Below the pieces are notes generated by a model. It saw only the letters and a program-made list of their open reading frames with translations, was not told where the DNA came from and ran no database searches. Below, one piece after another: positions 1 to 5,494 of a stretch of 6,465 nt of DNA (positions are counted from its first letter, which is position 1; each line of letters begins with the position of its first letter). The stretch is from JBDSLU01 sp039916225 (GTDB lineage Bacteria > Acidobacteriota > Vicinamibacteria > Vicinamibacterales > Vicinamibacteraceae): assembly GCA_039916225.1 (NCBI GenBank), contig JBDSLU010000236.1:1-6465 (forward strand). Reading direction: 5' to 3'. The position numbers were made by a program, and so were the translations under genes.

Positions 1-60
1 TCCGTGAATAGCAGCCCAAACACGTTGTTCACGCTGCCGCCCAGCAGAGGAGCCGATGCA

Positions 61-82
61 GTTGGGGGCGGGCCCCCGCAAC
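61..82. repeat. GC-rich hairpin
   Basis: Five G (64-68) pair with five C (73-77) around a CGGG loop. GTT (61-63) and AAC (80-82) extend the stem past a two-base bulge. No T-run follows on either strand, so it is not a classical intrinsic terminator. It could be part of an intergenic repeat or a structured RNA end. Confidence 0.4.
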
Positions 83-137
83 CAATCCTCACTTCGTTCG
101 TCTTGGTCGCGTGGGCGGTCTTGTGGGCAGCTCGCTC

Positions 138-152
138 GAAGCCTCCGGCTTC
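138..152. repeat. Small perfect hairpin within a short direct repeat
   Basis: GAAGCC (138-143) and GGCTTC (147-152) form a 6-bp stem with a TCC loop. The octamer CAGCTCGC occurs on both sides (128-135 and 152-159). This resembles short palindromic intergenic repeats of high-GC genomes. No function can be read from it. Confidence 0.35.
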
Positions 153-212
153 AGCTCGCGGCGGCAAATCCCTGGCGTCCGCAACCCCTTTTCCACGGTC
201 ACCCAAGCCCCA

Positions 213-232
213 TGGTGACAAATTGGTGACAA
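213..232. repeat. Tandem direct repeat TGGTGACAA
   Basis: The nonamer TGGTGACAA occurs at 213-221 and again at 224-232, an 11-bp period that puts both copies on about the same face of the helix. That spacing suits a protein-binding site, but it lies about 245 bp before the next gene start, so a role in that gene's control is uncertain. Confidence 0.3.
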
Positions 233-384
233 CGGCGCAGCCCGACAAGGCTTGCTCGCCGCGGTCGCGTCTTCAGCTCCCGGATGCGAGTCGAAGCGGT
301 CGGCCCTTGTTGTTCCAGCTCACCTCCAGTCCTCTCCGCTGGAGCTGTTCACGGTTCCAGGCAGCCCCGACACTTCCCGTGGCC

Positions 385-416
385 AATTGGACAGCGCCGT
401 CGCTGCGTGTCCAATT
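385..416. promoter_or_regulatory. 9-bp inverted repeat, candidate operator upstream of the DGPF/ECF42 pair
   Basis: AATTGGACA (385-393) and TGTCCAATT (408-416) are perfect reverse complements 14 bases apart. An alternative fold pairs CAGCG (392-396) with CGCTG (401-405) inside the outer AATTGGA/TCCAATT stem, leaving a four-base bulge, so it could also fold as RNA. It sits 61 bases before the DGPF start codon, where an operator or promoter element would be expected. No T-run follows, so a terminator is unlikely. Confidence 0.4.
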
Positions 417-434
417 CGTGGGCCGTCGCGCGTC
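408..434 (+). promoter_or_regulatory. Candidate ECF42-type promoter
   Basis: TGTCCA (408-413) followed 17 bases later by CGTC (431-434) resembles the TGTCGA / CGA-or-TC promoter motif that I recall being reported for ECF42 targets in Streptomyces, with one mismatch in the -35 element. The -10-like element ends 43 bases before the DGPF start codon. The -35-like element is the right arm of the inverted repeat at 385-416. If real, it would let the sigma factor drive its own operon. CGTC is common in this GC-rich DNA, so the match is weak on its own. Confidence 0.3.
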
Positions 435-477
435 GTCAGGATACCGGCGATGCCGCCGGCCATGCTCAGGAGCCAAG

Positions 478-825
478 ATGCCGAAGTACCTGTTCCTCCA
501 ACGGAGTGTCCCCGGTAAATCGTCACAGCCACCGTCACCCGCCCAGATGCAGGAAATGTTTGCCGCGTTCAACGCGTGGAAAGAGAAATTCACGTCCAAT
601 ATCGTGGACATGGGCGGCAAACTGAAGGCGGGAGGGACGGTCGTGACGACCTCCGGGGCGACTGACGGGCCGTTTGTCGAGGCCAAGGAAGTCGTCGGCG
701 GCTACATGCTCGTCGCCGCCGAGACAGTCGAACAGGCGCTCGAAGTTGCGCGCGAGAGTCCTGGCGTGATGATGCCCGGTTCGAGCATCGAGGTGCGGGA
801 GATACAGGAGATGCCAACCGCTTGA
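478..825 (+). CDS. DGPF/YCII-related domain protein, partner of the ECF42 sigma factor
   Basis: A 115-residue protein of the YCII-related (DGPF) family, small cytoplasmic alpha-beta proteins that typically sit next to ECF42 sigma factors. Family hallmarks: an N-terminal strand starting MPKYLFL, a helix around residues 22-38 (AQMQEMFAAFNAWKEKF), a GGKLKAGG turn at 46-53, the signature DGPF at 63-66 continuing VEAKE, then GGYMLVAAE at 74-82 and a final helix and strand. The length is normal. The start at 478 is chosen because AGGAG (468-472) lies five bases upstream and the N-terminus fits the family; the longer open frame upstream does not look coding. The stop TGA overlaps the TTG start of the sigma factor gene, so the two are probably co-translated. 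The biochemical role of DGPF proteins is not settled; an enzymatic or sensory part in the sigma pathway is speculation. Confidence 0.88.
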   Translation: MPKYLFLQRSVPGKSSQPPSPAQMQEMFAAFNAWKEKFTSNIVDMGGKLKAGGTVVTTSGATDGPFVEAKEVVGGYMLVAAETVEQALEVARESPGVMMPGSSIEVREIQEMPTA

Positions 826-2099
826 TCGGTGAGCTCGATCCTCGACGTCGGCCAGACGCGGCCACCCCACCGGGCCTGGTCGACCACTTCTTTCGGCACG
901 AATACGGCCGGCTGGTGGCTCTGCTCACGCGGAAAGTGGGCACCAGGCATCTGGCGCGGGTGGAGGATGCCGCGCAGGGGGCGCTCCTGGCCGCGCTTAC
1001 GGCCTGGACGACCACTGGTCTCCCCGACGAACCCGGGGCGTGGCTCTATCGCGTCGCGTGCAATAACCTGATCGGCGACCTGCGCCGGGGCGCCGGCCGG
1101 CTCCGCATCCTTGAGCGCGCCGCCGCCGCAGCGGCGCTGCCGGCCGAACCCCAGGCACCGCACTTTGCCGCCGAGGTCGCGGACGGCATGCTCCGGATGC
1201 TCTTCGTGTGCTGCGACGACGCCCTGCCGCGCGAGTCGCAGCTGGTCCTGGCGCTGAAGACGTTGTGCGGCTTCAGCACCGGCGAGATCGCGCTGCGGCT
1301 CTTCACGTCAGAAGCCAGCGTCTACAAGCGCCTGGCCCGCGCGCGCACCCGGTTGCGACGCGCGCCGCTCCAGATCGACACGCCGTCGATCGACGCGTTG
1401 ATGTCGCGACTGCCGAGCGTGCAGGCGGTCCTCTACCTGCTGTTCAACGAAGGCTACCTCTCGGTGCACGCGGGGCAGGCGATCCGCCGGGAGCTCTGCG
1501 ACGAGGCCATCCGTCTCGCGACCCTGCTGGCGGAGCACCCCGCCGGTGCCGTGCCCAACACCTTCGCTCTCCTCGCGCTCATGCACCTGCACGCCGCCAG
1601 ACTCGCGTCTCGCCAGGATGGTGAGGGCGGGCTGCTGCTCCTCGAAGAGCAGGACCGCGCGTTGTGGGATCGTCGGCAGATGCAGCAGGGCGCGGAGTGG
1701 CTGGCGCGATCGGCCAGCGGCGACGTGTTCTCCAAGTTCCACGCCGAGGCCGCCATCGCCGCCGAGCACGGCTTCGCGCCGTCTTTCGCCCAGACCCGCT
1801 GGCAGGAGATCGCTGATCTCTACGCGGTGCTCGATCGCGTCGATCCGTCGCCGTTGCACGCGATGAATCGAGCCATTGCGGTGGCCGAAGTGCAGGGGCC
1901 CGAAGCCGGCCTGGCCATCCTGATGTCGTCAGCTCCGCCCACATGGCTGGTCGGCTCCTTTCTATGGGACGCCACGGCAGGTGATCTGCATCGGCGAGCC
2001 GGGCATGTCGACGCGGGCTGCCAGCACACCGAGCGAGCCCTTGCCTCGGCGCCGTCGGACGCCGTCCGGAACCTCCTGCGACGCCGGGCCGCACTGTAA
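822..2099 (+). CDS. ECF42-family RNA polymerase sigma factor with long C-terminal TPR-like extension
   Basis: A 425-residue sigma-70-family factor that would direct RNA polymerase to a small regulon. Sigma region 2 spans about residues 20-90 (LVDHFFRHEYGRLVALL, then VEDAAQGALLAAL at 47-59 and PGAWLYRVACNNLIGDLRR at 71-89). Gly53 stands where Glu is common. An Ala-rich linker follows. Region 4 spans about 121-180, with its helix-turn-helix at 151-179 (FSTGEIALRL, SVYKRLARARTRLR). The remaining 240 residues are the ECF42-type extension: VLYLLFNEGYLS (203-214), FALLALMHLHAAR (248-260), LLEEQDRALWDR (273-284), MNRAIAVAEVQGPEAGLAIL (348-367). The start is TTG at 822, overlapping the DGPF stop, with AGGAG at 806-810; no better in-frame start fits region 2. 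Known family members work with DGPF proteins and no anti-sigma factor, and none is seen nearby. The extension is thought to control activity. Confidence 0.92.
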   Translation: MIGELDPRRRPDAATPPGLVDHFFRHEYGRLVALLTRKVGTRHLARVEDAAQGALLAALTAWTTTGLPDEPGAWLYRVACNNLIGDLRRGAGRLRILERAAAAAALPAEPQAPHFAAEVADGMLRMLFVCCDDALPRESQLVLALKTLCGFSTGEIALRLFTSEASVYKRLARARTRLRRAPLQIDTPSIDALMSRLPSVQAVLYLLFNEGYLSVHAGQAIRRELCDEAIRLATLLAEHPAGAVPNTFALLALMHLHAARLASRQDGEGGLLLLEEQDRALWDRRQMQQGAEWLARSASGDVFSKFHAEAAIAAEHGFAPSFAQTRWQEIADLYAVLDRVDPSPLHAMNRAIAVAEVQGPEAGLAILMSSAPPTWLVGSFLWDATAGDLHRRAGHVDAGCQHTERALASAPSDAVRNLLRRRAAL

Positions 2100-2110
2100 G
2101 CTCCCTTACA
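2095..2110. terminator. Weak hairpin between convergent genes
   Basis: TGTAAG (2095-2100) and CTTACA (2105-2110) form a perfect 6-bp stem with a four-base loop overlapping the sigma factor stop codon. It lies in the 44-bp gap where the plus-strand cassette meets the minus-strand acetyltransferase gene. There is no T-run and the stem is AT-rich, so termination by this element alone is doubtful. Confidence 0.25.
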
Positions 2111-2143
2111 AACTACAGGCAGCGCGCCAGCGTGAAGATGATC

Positions 2144-2881
2144 TCAGGGCATCGCCATTGCCTCGTAAAACTGGCAGTGACGCGCGAAGCCGAGCGACTC
2201 GTACAGATGCAGCGCCGTGTCGTTGTCGGCGCGGACGTTGAGGCCGATCGTCTCGACGCCGGCGAGCTCGCCCAGCACGGCGCTCGTGGCCAAGCGTCCT
2301 AGTCCCTGCCCACGCCGATCGTGCCGGGTGTAGACGTTGCCAATCGCCGCGGCACCTTCCTCGCGAGCCAGCAAGTGCGTTCCCGCGGCCGCCACCAGCG
2401 CCGTGCCTTCATAGATTCCATGGAACACGCCGTCGGCCACCATCGAAGGAAAGAAAAAATCGGGCGACTCGCCCGAGGACTGCCCGTCGGCATAGAGGGC
2501 CAGGAGTGCGGGCACGTCGCTCGCGCCTAGCCGGGTGGTGACTGCGCCAGGCGAAGCCGGGCGACTGCCGGTCCACGTCATTCGCCACATCAGACGGGCT
2601 GACGACACCACCGCGTGGCGTGCCACTTCGTCCAACGCGTCGCGCTGCACCTGCAGATGTACGGGCCCGGCCACGCATTCGAGTGCCTCGCGCACGCTGC
2701 CCGGGCCCATCGCAAACAGGATGGCGGTGCCGTAGTCCCGCACGATGAGCGTGAGGTCTGGCGTGAACCAGAGGGTCTTCGGAAACATCGGCGGCTCGAG
2801 ATCGCCCAGCGCATACACGCTCCATGCGGGGTCGCGGCGAAGGCACGTTCGAATCTCGTTCTTGTCGGTCAGGCGGGGCAT
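2144..2881 (-). CDS. Two-domain GNAT-family N-acetyltransferase
   Basis: A 245-residue acetyltransferase of the GNAT fold, predicted to move an acetyl group from acetyl-CoA to an amine; the substrate is unknown. The C-terminal half carries the GNAT motifs: motif A with AAIGNVYTRHDRRGQGLGRL at 178-197 (RGQGLG at 190-195 is the pyrophosphate-binding loop) and motif B with NVRADNDTALHLYESLGF at 215-232. The N-terminal half (about 1-110, including WSVYALGDLEPPMFPKTLWF at 20-39) matches the extra domain of two-domain GNAT proteins. The start is ATG at 2881; the frame is open to 3019, but that part overlaps the PIG-L-like remnant in another frame and looks non-coding. No strong Shine-Dalgarno precedes 2881. 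The gene lies 17 bases after the remnant's stop, in line with the ROK gene, so it may be read on the same transcript. Confidence 0.85.
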   Translation of the reverse strand: MPRLTDKNEIRTCLRRDPAWSVYALGDLEPPMFPKTLWFTPDLTLIVRDYGTAILFAMGPGSVREALECVAGPVHLQVQRDALDEVARHAVVSSARLMWRMTWTGSRPASPGAVTTRLGASDVPALLALYADGQSSGESPDFFFPSMVADGVFHGIYEGTALVAAAGTHLLAREEGAAAIGNVYTRHDRRGQGLGRLATSAVLGELAGVETIGLNVRADNDTALHLYESLGFARHCQFYEAMAMP

Positions 2882-2898
2882 CGTGCCAAAGGCAACCA

Positions 2899-3114
2899 CT
2901 AGCGCGCGGCGATAGGCGGTGAGGTCAGTCGGTACAGCGTGCAGAAGTCGAAATCCGGCACCGCACCGCCATGACCGCCGACCAGCTCGCCGCCGCGCCG
3001 CACGTTGTCCTGCATCCACGCCGGCACCAGCAGGTGATACGGGTTGCGCTGGACCTCGCCGACATGGAAGGAGAGCGCGGTCATCATCTCCGCCACATCG
3101 TCGATGCTGGAGAG
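2899..3114 (-). pseudogene. Probable 3' remnant of a PIG-L/LmbE-type deacetylase gene
   Basis: A 71-codon open stretch begins immediately after the TAA stop of the ROK gene, in the same frame, and ends at TAG (2899-2901). Its translation looks protein-like: IDDVAEMMTALSFHVGEV, then RNPYHLLVPAWMQDNVRRGG, then a PDFDFCTLYRL end. This resembles the C-terminal part of PIG-L/LmbE metal-dependent deacetylases, where an IDDV-type helix leads to an ALxxHxxQ-like motif followed by a helix and a hydrophobic tail. The catalytic N-terminus (AHPDD-type zinc motif) is absent, and the upstream DNA is occupied by the ROK gene. Possible starts are GTG at 3096 or the paired ATGs at 3087 and 3084, none with a good ribosome site. 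It could instead be a small intact gene. The family assignment is from memory of conserved patterns. Confidence 0.45.
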
Positions 3115-4521
3115 TTAGCGGACGAGAGCCGGCAGGCTCGCCGCGGCAATCGCCTGACCATGACGCTTCTCGTGCTCGGTCGGTACGTGAAACGCAATCT
3201 GCATCGCCAGATCCGGGAACTCGGCCTCGAGCACCTCGCGCGCGCCCCCGACGATGTCGTCACCGCCAGGGCCGGAAGTGACGCGACCGAGCACGAGGAC
3301 GTGCCGCAGATCGTAGAACCCCGCAAAGTGCGCGACACCGTAACCAAGGTAGGTTCCGATCGTCTGATAGATGCGCTTCGCGCGTGGGTCGCCGGCGGCC
3401 ATCAGGGACTGCACCAGGTTTAGCCGATCGGGCAGACCCATGCCGGACGGCGAGTCGATGCCGGCCACGGGCATCAGCCGGCCGACGCACTGCTGCGAGA
3501 AATACTGCGAGCCCACGCCGTAATCGCCCGACCACTCGTCGGTTGCCGCGCCTGGGTGATAGTCGATGGGCACGAACGCGAGCTCGTCCAGCCACGAGGT
3601 GATGTTGCCGTCGGCCGTGACGTAGCCGGCGGCGGTGCTGGTGCCGAGCGCGATGCCGAGAATGGCGTTGGCCCCGAGCGACATCGAGCCGGCGAGCGCG
3701 GTCACCTCGCCGTCGTTCACCACCTCGAACGGTACGTCACCCCAGGCTCGGCGCACTTCGAGGAACAGGTCCTTCACCCGCGCATCGAACAGGTTCTTCG
3801 GCACGCCGCGAAAGAGCGAGCCGGCCTTGACCCGGTTGTTGACGTAAACGCCGGCGGCGCTGCCGCCGATGGCGTCAACGCGCGGGAGGTGCGCGGCGGC
3901 CTTCGCCAGCGAATCCATGATCCCGTCGACGTGGTACTGCGGATCTGGCTTGTGGTACGGGTCCCACACTGTCTCGTCGCTGAAGACCACGCGGCCGTCG
4001 ATCACCGCCGCCACCTTTCGATCACTGCCACCAAGGTCGAACCCGATCCGGCAGCCCTCGAGATGGCGTCCGAGCGGTCGGGTCTCGGAGCGCTCTGCCG
4101 GCAGGTCGCGCGTGTGCACGACCTCGAGCGGATGATCGAACATCTGCTCGCACACGAGGGACGCGTCGAAGCGTCCGGTGGCGGTGTCGCGGTAGTGCGT
4201 GGCGAGCTCGGCGACGAGCGTCGACGGTCCATCGACGAACAGGCGCCAGCCGCCCCGCGACCACAGGAGGAACTTGACGAAGCGCTCCAGATGCGTGGCG
4301 TTGGCGGCGGCGCGCGGATGCGCCGCCGGCAGCACCCGGGTGTCGAAGCGGAACGTCGAGCCGTCGGCTTGTTCGAGCGCCAGCCTGACCGTCACCGGAT
4401 CGGGCGTGGCGGCGACGAGCGCGTCGAAGGCGCGCACCGCGAGCACGGCGGGACGAAAGGCCGGGTCGAGTGCGGGGGTGATGCGGGGCGCGATGAGCGG
4501 GAGCGAAGCCTGCGTGTCCAT
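3115..4521 (-). CDS. Atypical ROK-family (sugar kinase-like) protein
   Basis: A 468-residue protein whose C-terminal two thirds is a ROK/ASKHA-fold domain of the kind found in bacterial glucokinases and related sugar kinases. Seen: the phosphate-1 motif IGFDLGGSDRKVAAVIDG (159-176), AIGGSAAGVYVNN (217-229), the probable catalytic Asp270 in VVNDGEVTALAG (267-278), the second phosphate loop GIALGTSTAAGY (289-300), and HVLVLGRVTSGPGGD (407-421). The usual ROK zinc motif (GH with CxCGxxGC) is missing; the equivalent stretch is YHPGAATDEWSGDYGVGSQY (321-340), which keeps one His only. Residues 1-155 form an extension with no recognised domain and no clear helix-turn-helix. The start is ATG at 4521, with AGGA about 12 bases upstream; an ATG at 4620 and the open frame to 4779 give low-complexity sequence. 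I recall a widespread subgroup with this layout, annotated only as ROK family protein. Kinase activity is inferred. Confidence 0.85.
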   Translation of the reverse strand: MDTQASLPLIAPRITPALDPAFRPAVLAVRAFDALVAATPDPVTVRLALEQADGSTFRFDTRVLPAAHPRAAANATHLERFVKFLLWSRGGWRLFVDGPSTLVAELATHYRDTATGRFDASLVCEQMFDHPLEVVHTRDLPAERSETRPLGRHLEGCRIGFDLGGSDRKVAAVIDGRVVFSDETVWDPYHKPDPQYHVDGIMDSLAKAAAHLPRVDAIGGSAAGVYVNNRVKAGSLFRGVPKNLFDARVKDLFLEVRRAWGDVPFEVVNDGEVTALAGSMSLGANAILGIALGTSTAAGYVTADGNITSWLDELAFVPIDYHPGAATDEWSGDYGVGSQYFSQQCVGRLMPVAGIDSPSGMGLPDRLNLVQSLMAAGDPRAKRIYQTIGTYLGYGVAHFAGFYDLRHVLVLGRVTSGPGGDDIVGGAREVLEAEFPDLAMQIAFHVPTEHEKRHGQAIAAASLPALVR

Positions 4522-4711
4522 CCGAATGACGAATCCTGCCGGGGCGCGAAGCGAGGGAGCACCCACCACCGAACCGACGCGGCGCCCCGGATCGCACCGA
4601 CCGGCGGCACACGATATCATCGGCTCGCCGATACGCGGAACCGTCGAATCGAGTGTGCCGTCCGGGTGGTGTATCCCGAACGAGCGATTCGGCGCGGTCC
4701 GCAGTAAAGAA
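4522..4711. promoter_or_regulatory. Divergent intergenic region between the ROK and cupin-side genes
   Basis: About 190 bp separate the ROK start from the rightward ORFs. TATCAT (4615-4620) is a 5-of-6 match to a -10 box on the plus strand. The overlapping minus-strand reading TGATATCGT gives an extended -10-like element for the ROK gene, about 90 bases before its start. Neither has an obvious -35 partner. ATCGGC/GCCGAT (4619-4624 and 4627-4632) forms a 6-bp dyad with a two-base gap next to these boxes, so it could be an operator. All are short matches. Confidence 0.3.
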
Positions 4712-4828
4712 ATGATGGAAGCGCGCGTCGACGCCGTGTTCGCGTCGATCGTCAAGGATCCCGAATTCCTGTCGCTCACCGATCAGGCGGACGGCAAGCT
4801 GCCGATGCCGTCGAGGAACCGTCAGTGA
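4712..4828 (+). CDS. Possible 38-residue small protein coupled to the cupin gene
   Basis: I do not recognise this short ORF. It begins ATGATG at 4712, encodes 38 residues (MMEARVDAVFASIVKDPEFL then SLTDQADGKLPMPSRNRQ) and ends in TGA at 4826-4828, sharing one base with the cupin ATG. In favour of coding: 33 of 38 codons end in G or C, as in the neighbouring genes; the sequence is amphipathic and free of low complexity; and the overlap suggests translational coupling, with the cupin's Shine-Dalgarno (GAGGAA, 4813-4818) inside it. Against: only an A-rich weak ribosome site precedes it, and the open frame extends upstream through DNA antisense to the ROK gene. It could be a leader peptide, a small partner protein, or the tail of a decayed gene. 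Confidence 0.45.
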   Translation: MMEARVDAVFASIVKDPEFLSLTDQADGKLPMPSRNRQ

Positions 4829-5220
4829 TGGCTCAAACCAACGATCCGCTCTTCGCGCCGATCCCGGGCGCCGACACCCGCGTGGTGGCCGGCGTCCAGG
4901 TCGACGTCCTCCCCGCGGGCAGCGGCCGTATCAAGCGCGTCATCTATCAGCCGGGTTTCCGCTGGTCGACGCACATGAAGCAGGCCGTCGGTACCGAGTT
5001 GTGCCAGCACGCGCACATCGGGTTCATCGCGCGCGGGCGGATCGCCGTCAGCTACGCCGACGGCGCCACGCTCGAGTTCGTCGCGCCGCAGGTGGTGGTA
5101 ATCGAGCCCGGCCACGATGGCTGGGTGGTCGGCGATGAGCCCGCCGTCCTGATCGAAGTCGACTTCCTGTCGGAGACGGCGGAGAAGTTCGGGATGCTCG
5201 AGCATCGGAAGCGCCGCTAG
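4828..5220 (+). CDS. Cupin-domain protein
   Basis: A 130-residue single-domain cupin, a small cytoplasmic beta-barrel with no signal peptide. The first cupin motif is represented by CQHAHIGFIARGRIAVSYADG (59-79), with His61 and His63 as likely metal ligands. The second is VVVIEPGHDGWVVGDEP (89-105), with His96. Trp46 and His49 in the FRWSTHM stretch may line the pocket. The canonical Glu of motif 1 is not obvious, so metal binding is likely but its ligand set may be reduced. The start is ATG at 4828, nine bases after GAGGAA; a GTG directly before it (4825) would add one residue. It overlaps the small upstream ORF by one base. Many such cupins bind small sugars or acids, or act as isomerases or sensors; nothing here fixes the ligand. 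The gene is divergent from the ROK gene, so shared control is plausible. Confidence 0.85.
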   Translation: MAQTNDPLFAPIPGADTRVVAGVQVDVLPAGSGRIKRVIYQPGFRWSTHMKQAVGTELCQHAHIGFIARGRIAVSYADGATLEFVAPQVVVIEPGHDGWVVGDEPAVLIEVDFLSETAEKFGMLEHRKRR

Positions 5221-5241
5221 CCGCGTCCATCGAGCGACCAT

Positions 5242-5398
5242 CGCGGCTCTCGAGGGCGAGAGCCACGAGCAGGTCGATCACCTGCGGCCGCAGCCGCCGC
5301 ACGGTGCCGTGACGTTCGATGAAGCCAGTCGCCGGATCGACGCGCCATTCGCCAACCTGGAGAACACGCGAAGGCGAAAACTGCTCGCACCCAGGCAA
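5242..5398 (-). pseudogene. Truncated winged-helix (CadC/OmpR-type) transcriptional regulator
   Basis: The minus-strand frame starting at TTG 5398 reads about 50 residues that match the N-terminal part of Trans_reg_C winged-helix domains: LQVGEWRVDPATGFIERHG then TVRRLRPQVIDLLVALALES. The pattern of a short beta hairpin, a charged turn and the L-PQ-DLL helix is characteristic. After about residue 51 the match stops: the expected GxVVSKDELLxxVW recognition-helix segment is missing, and the frame runs on antisense into the cupin gene with unrelated, Arg/Ser-rich translation. No other frame supplies the missing part. It is best read as a 5' fragment of a regulator gene cut off near the cupin's 3' end. 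It points away from the isomerase gene at 5495, which an intact copy might once have regulated. Confidence 0.55.
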
Positions 5399-5465
5399 AC
5401 CTGCCGGTTCAGCTTAGCATGCGCGTCTGACGCCCCGAGGATGCGCCAGGGACATGAAGCGGTCT

Positions 5466-5471
5466 TATAAT
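5466..5471 (+). promoter_or_regulatory. -10 promoter box for the isomerase gene
   Basis: TATAAT at 5466-5471 is a perfect housekeeping -10 hexamer in otherwise GC-rich DNA. No good -35 lies 16-18 bases upstream (GCGCCA at the 17-base spacing), so an activator may be needed. Transcription would begin near 5478, giving a leader of only about 17 bases that contains the Shine-Dalgarno AGAGGAG (5481-5487). Confidence 0.55.
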
Positions 5472-5494
5472 CCGCATCGAAGAGGAGCCATCAC

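Larger units (their letters stand above)
1..477. other. Gene-free leader region with dyads and a direct repeat
   Basis: No convincing gene lies here. A plus-strand frame stays open from base 4 into the DGPF gene, but its translation is rich in Ser, Pro, Arg and Ala with no domain-like pattern, and a good ribosome site marks a start at 478, so I treat it as non-coding. The stretch holds a GC-rich hairpin (61-82), a small hairpin (138-152), a direct repeat (213-232) and a long dyad (385-416), listed separately. Minus-strand frames are also open but look like high-GC shadows. The first 120 bases have the look of an intergenic repeat. A gene entering from the left edge cannot be excluded. Confidence 0.6.

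Noticed and set aside
1..120. Minus-strand frame entering from the left edge (ending LLGGSVNNVFGLLFT)
   Set aside because: It looks slightly protein-like at the edge but becomes Pro/Gly-rich, and no start, domain or ribosome site can be assigned within the window.
4..477. N-terminal extension of the DGPF protein in a continuous plus-strand frame
   Set aside because: The translation is low-complexity and unlike the family, which begins at the MPKYLFL strand; a well-spaced ribosome site supports the start at 478.
675..680. TGTCGA, an exact match to the recalled ECF42 -35 motif
   Set aside because: It lies inside the DGPF codons for Phe-Val-Glu and has no -10 element at a suitable distance.
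273..686. Minus-strand ORF of 137 codons over the leader and DGPF gene
   Set aside because: It is antisense to the clear DGPF gene, and its sequence has no family pattern.
4645..4691. CGAATCG / CGATTCG inverted repeat with a 33-base spacer
   Set aside because: A 7-bp match with a long spacer is easily expected by chance in this base composition.
3556..4707. Plus-strand ORF of 383 codons
   Set aside because: It is wholly antisense to the ROK gene; the translation is Arg/Gly/Val/His-rich, as expected of a high-GC shadow.
4522..4779. 86-residue N-terminal extension of the ROK protein
   Set aside because: The sequence is Ser/Arg/Pro-rich, overlaps the small ORF and the divergent control region, and the ROK-subgroup layout fits the start at 4521.
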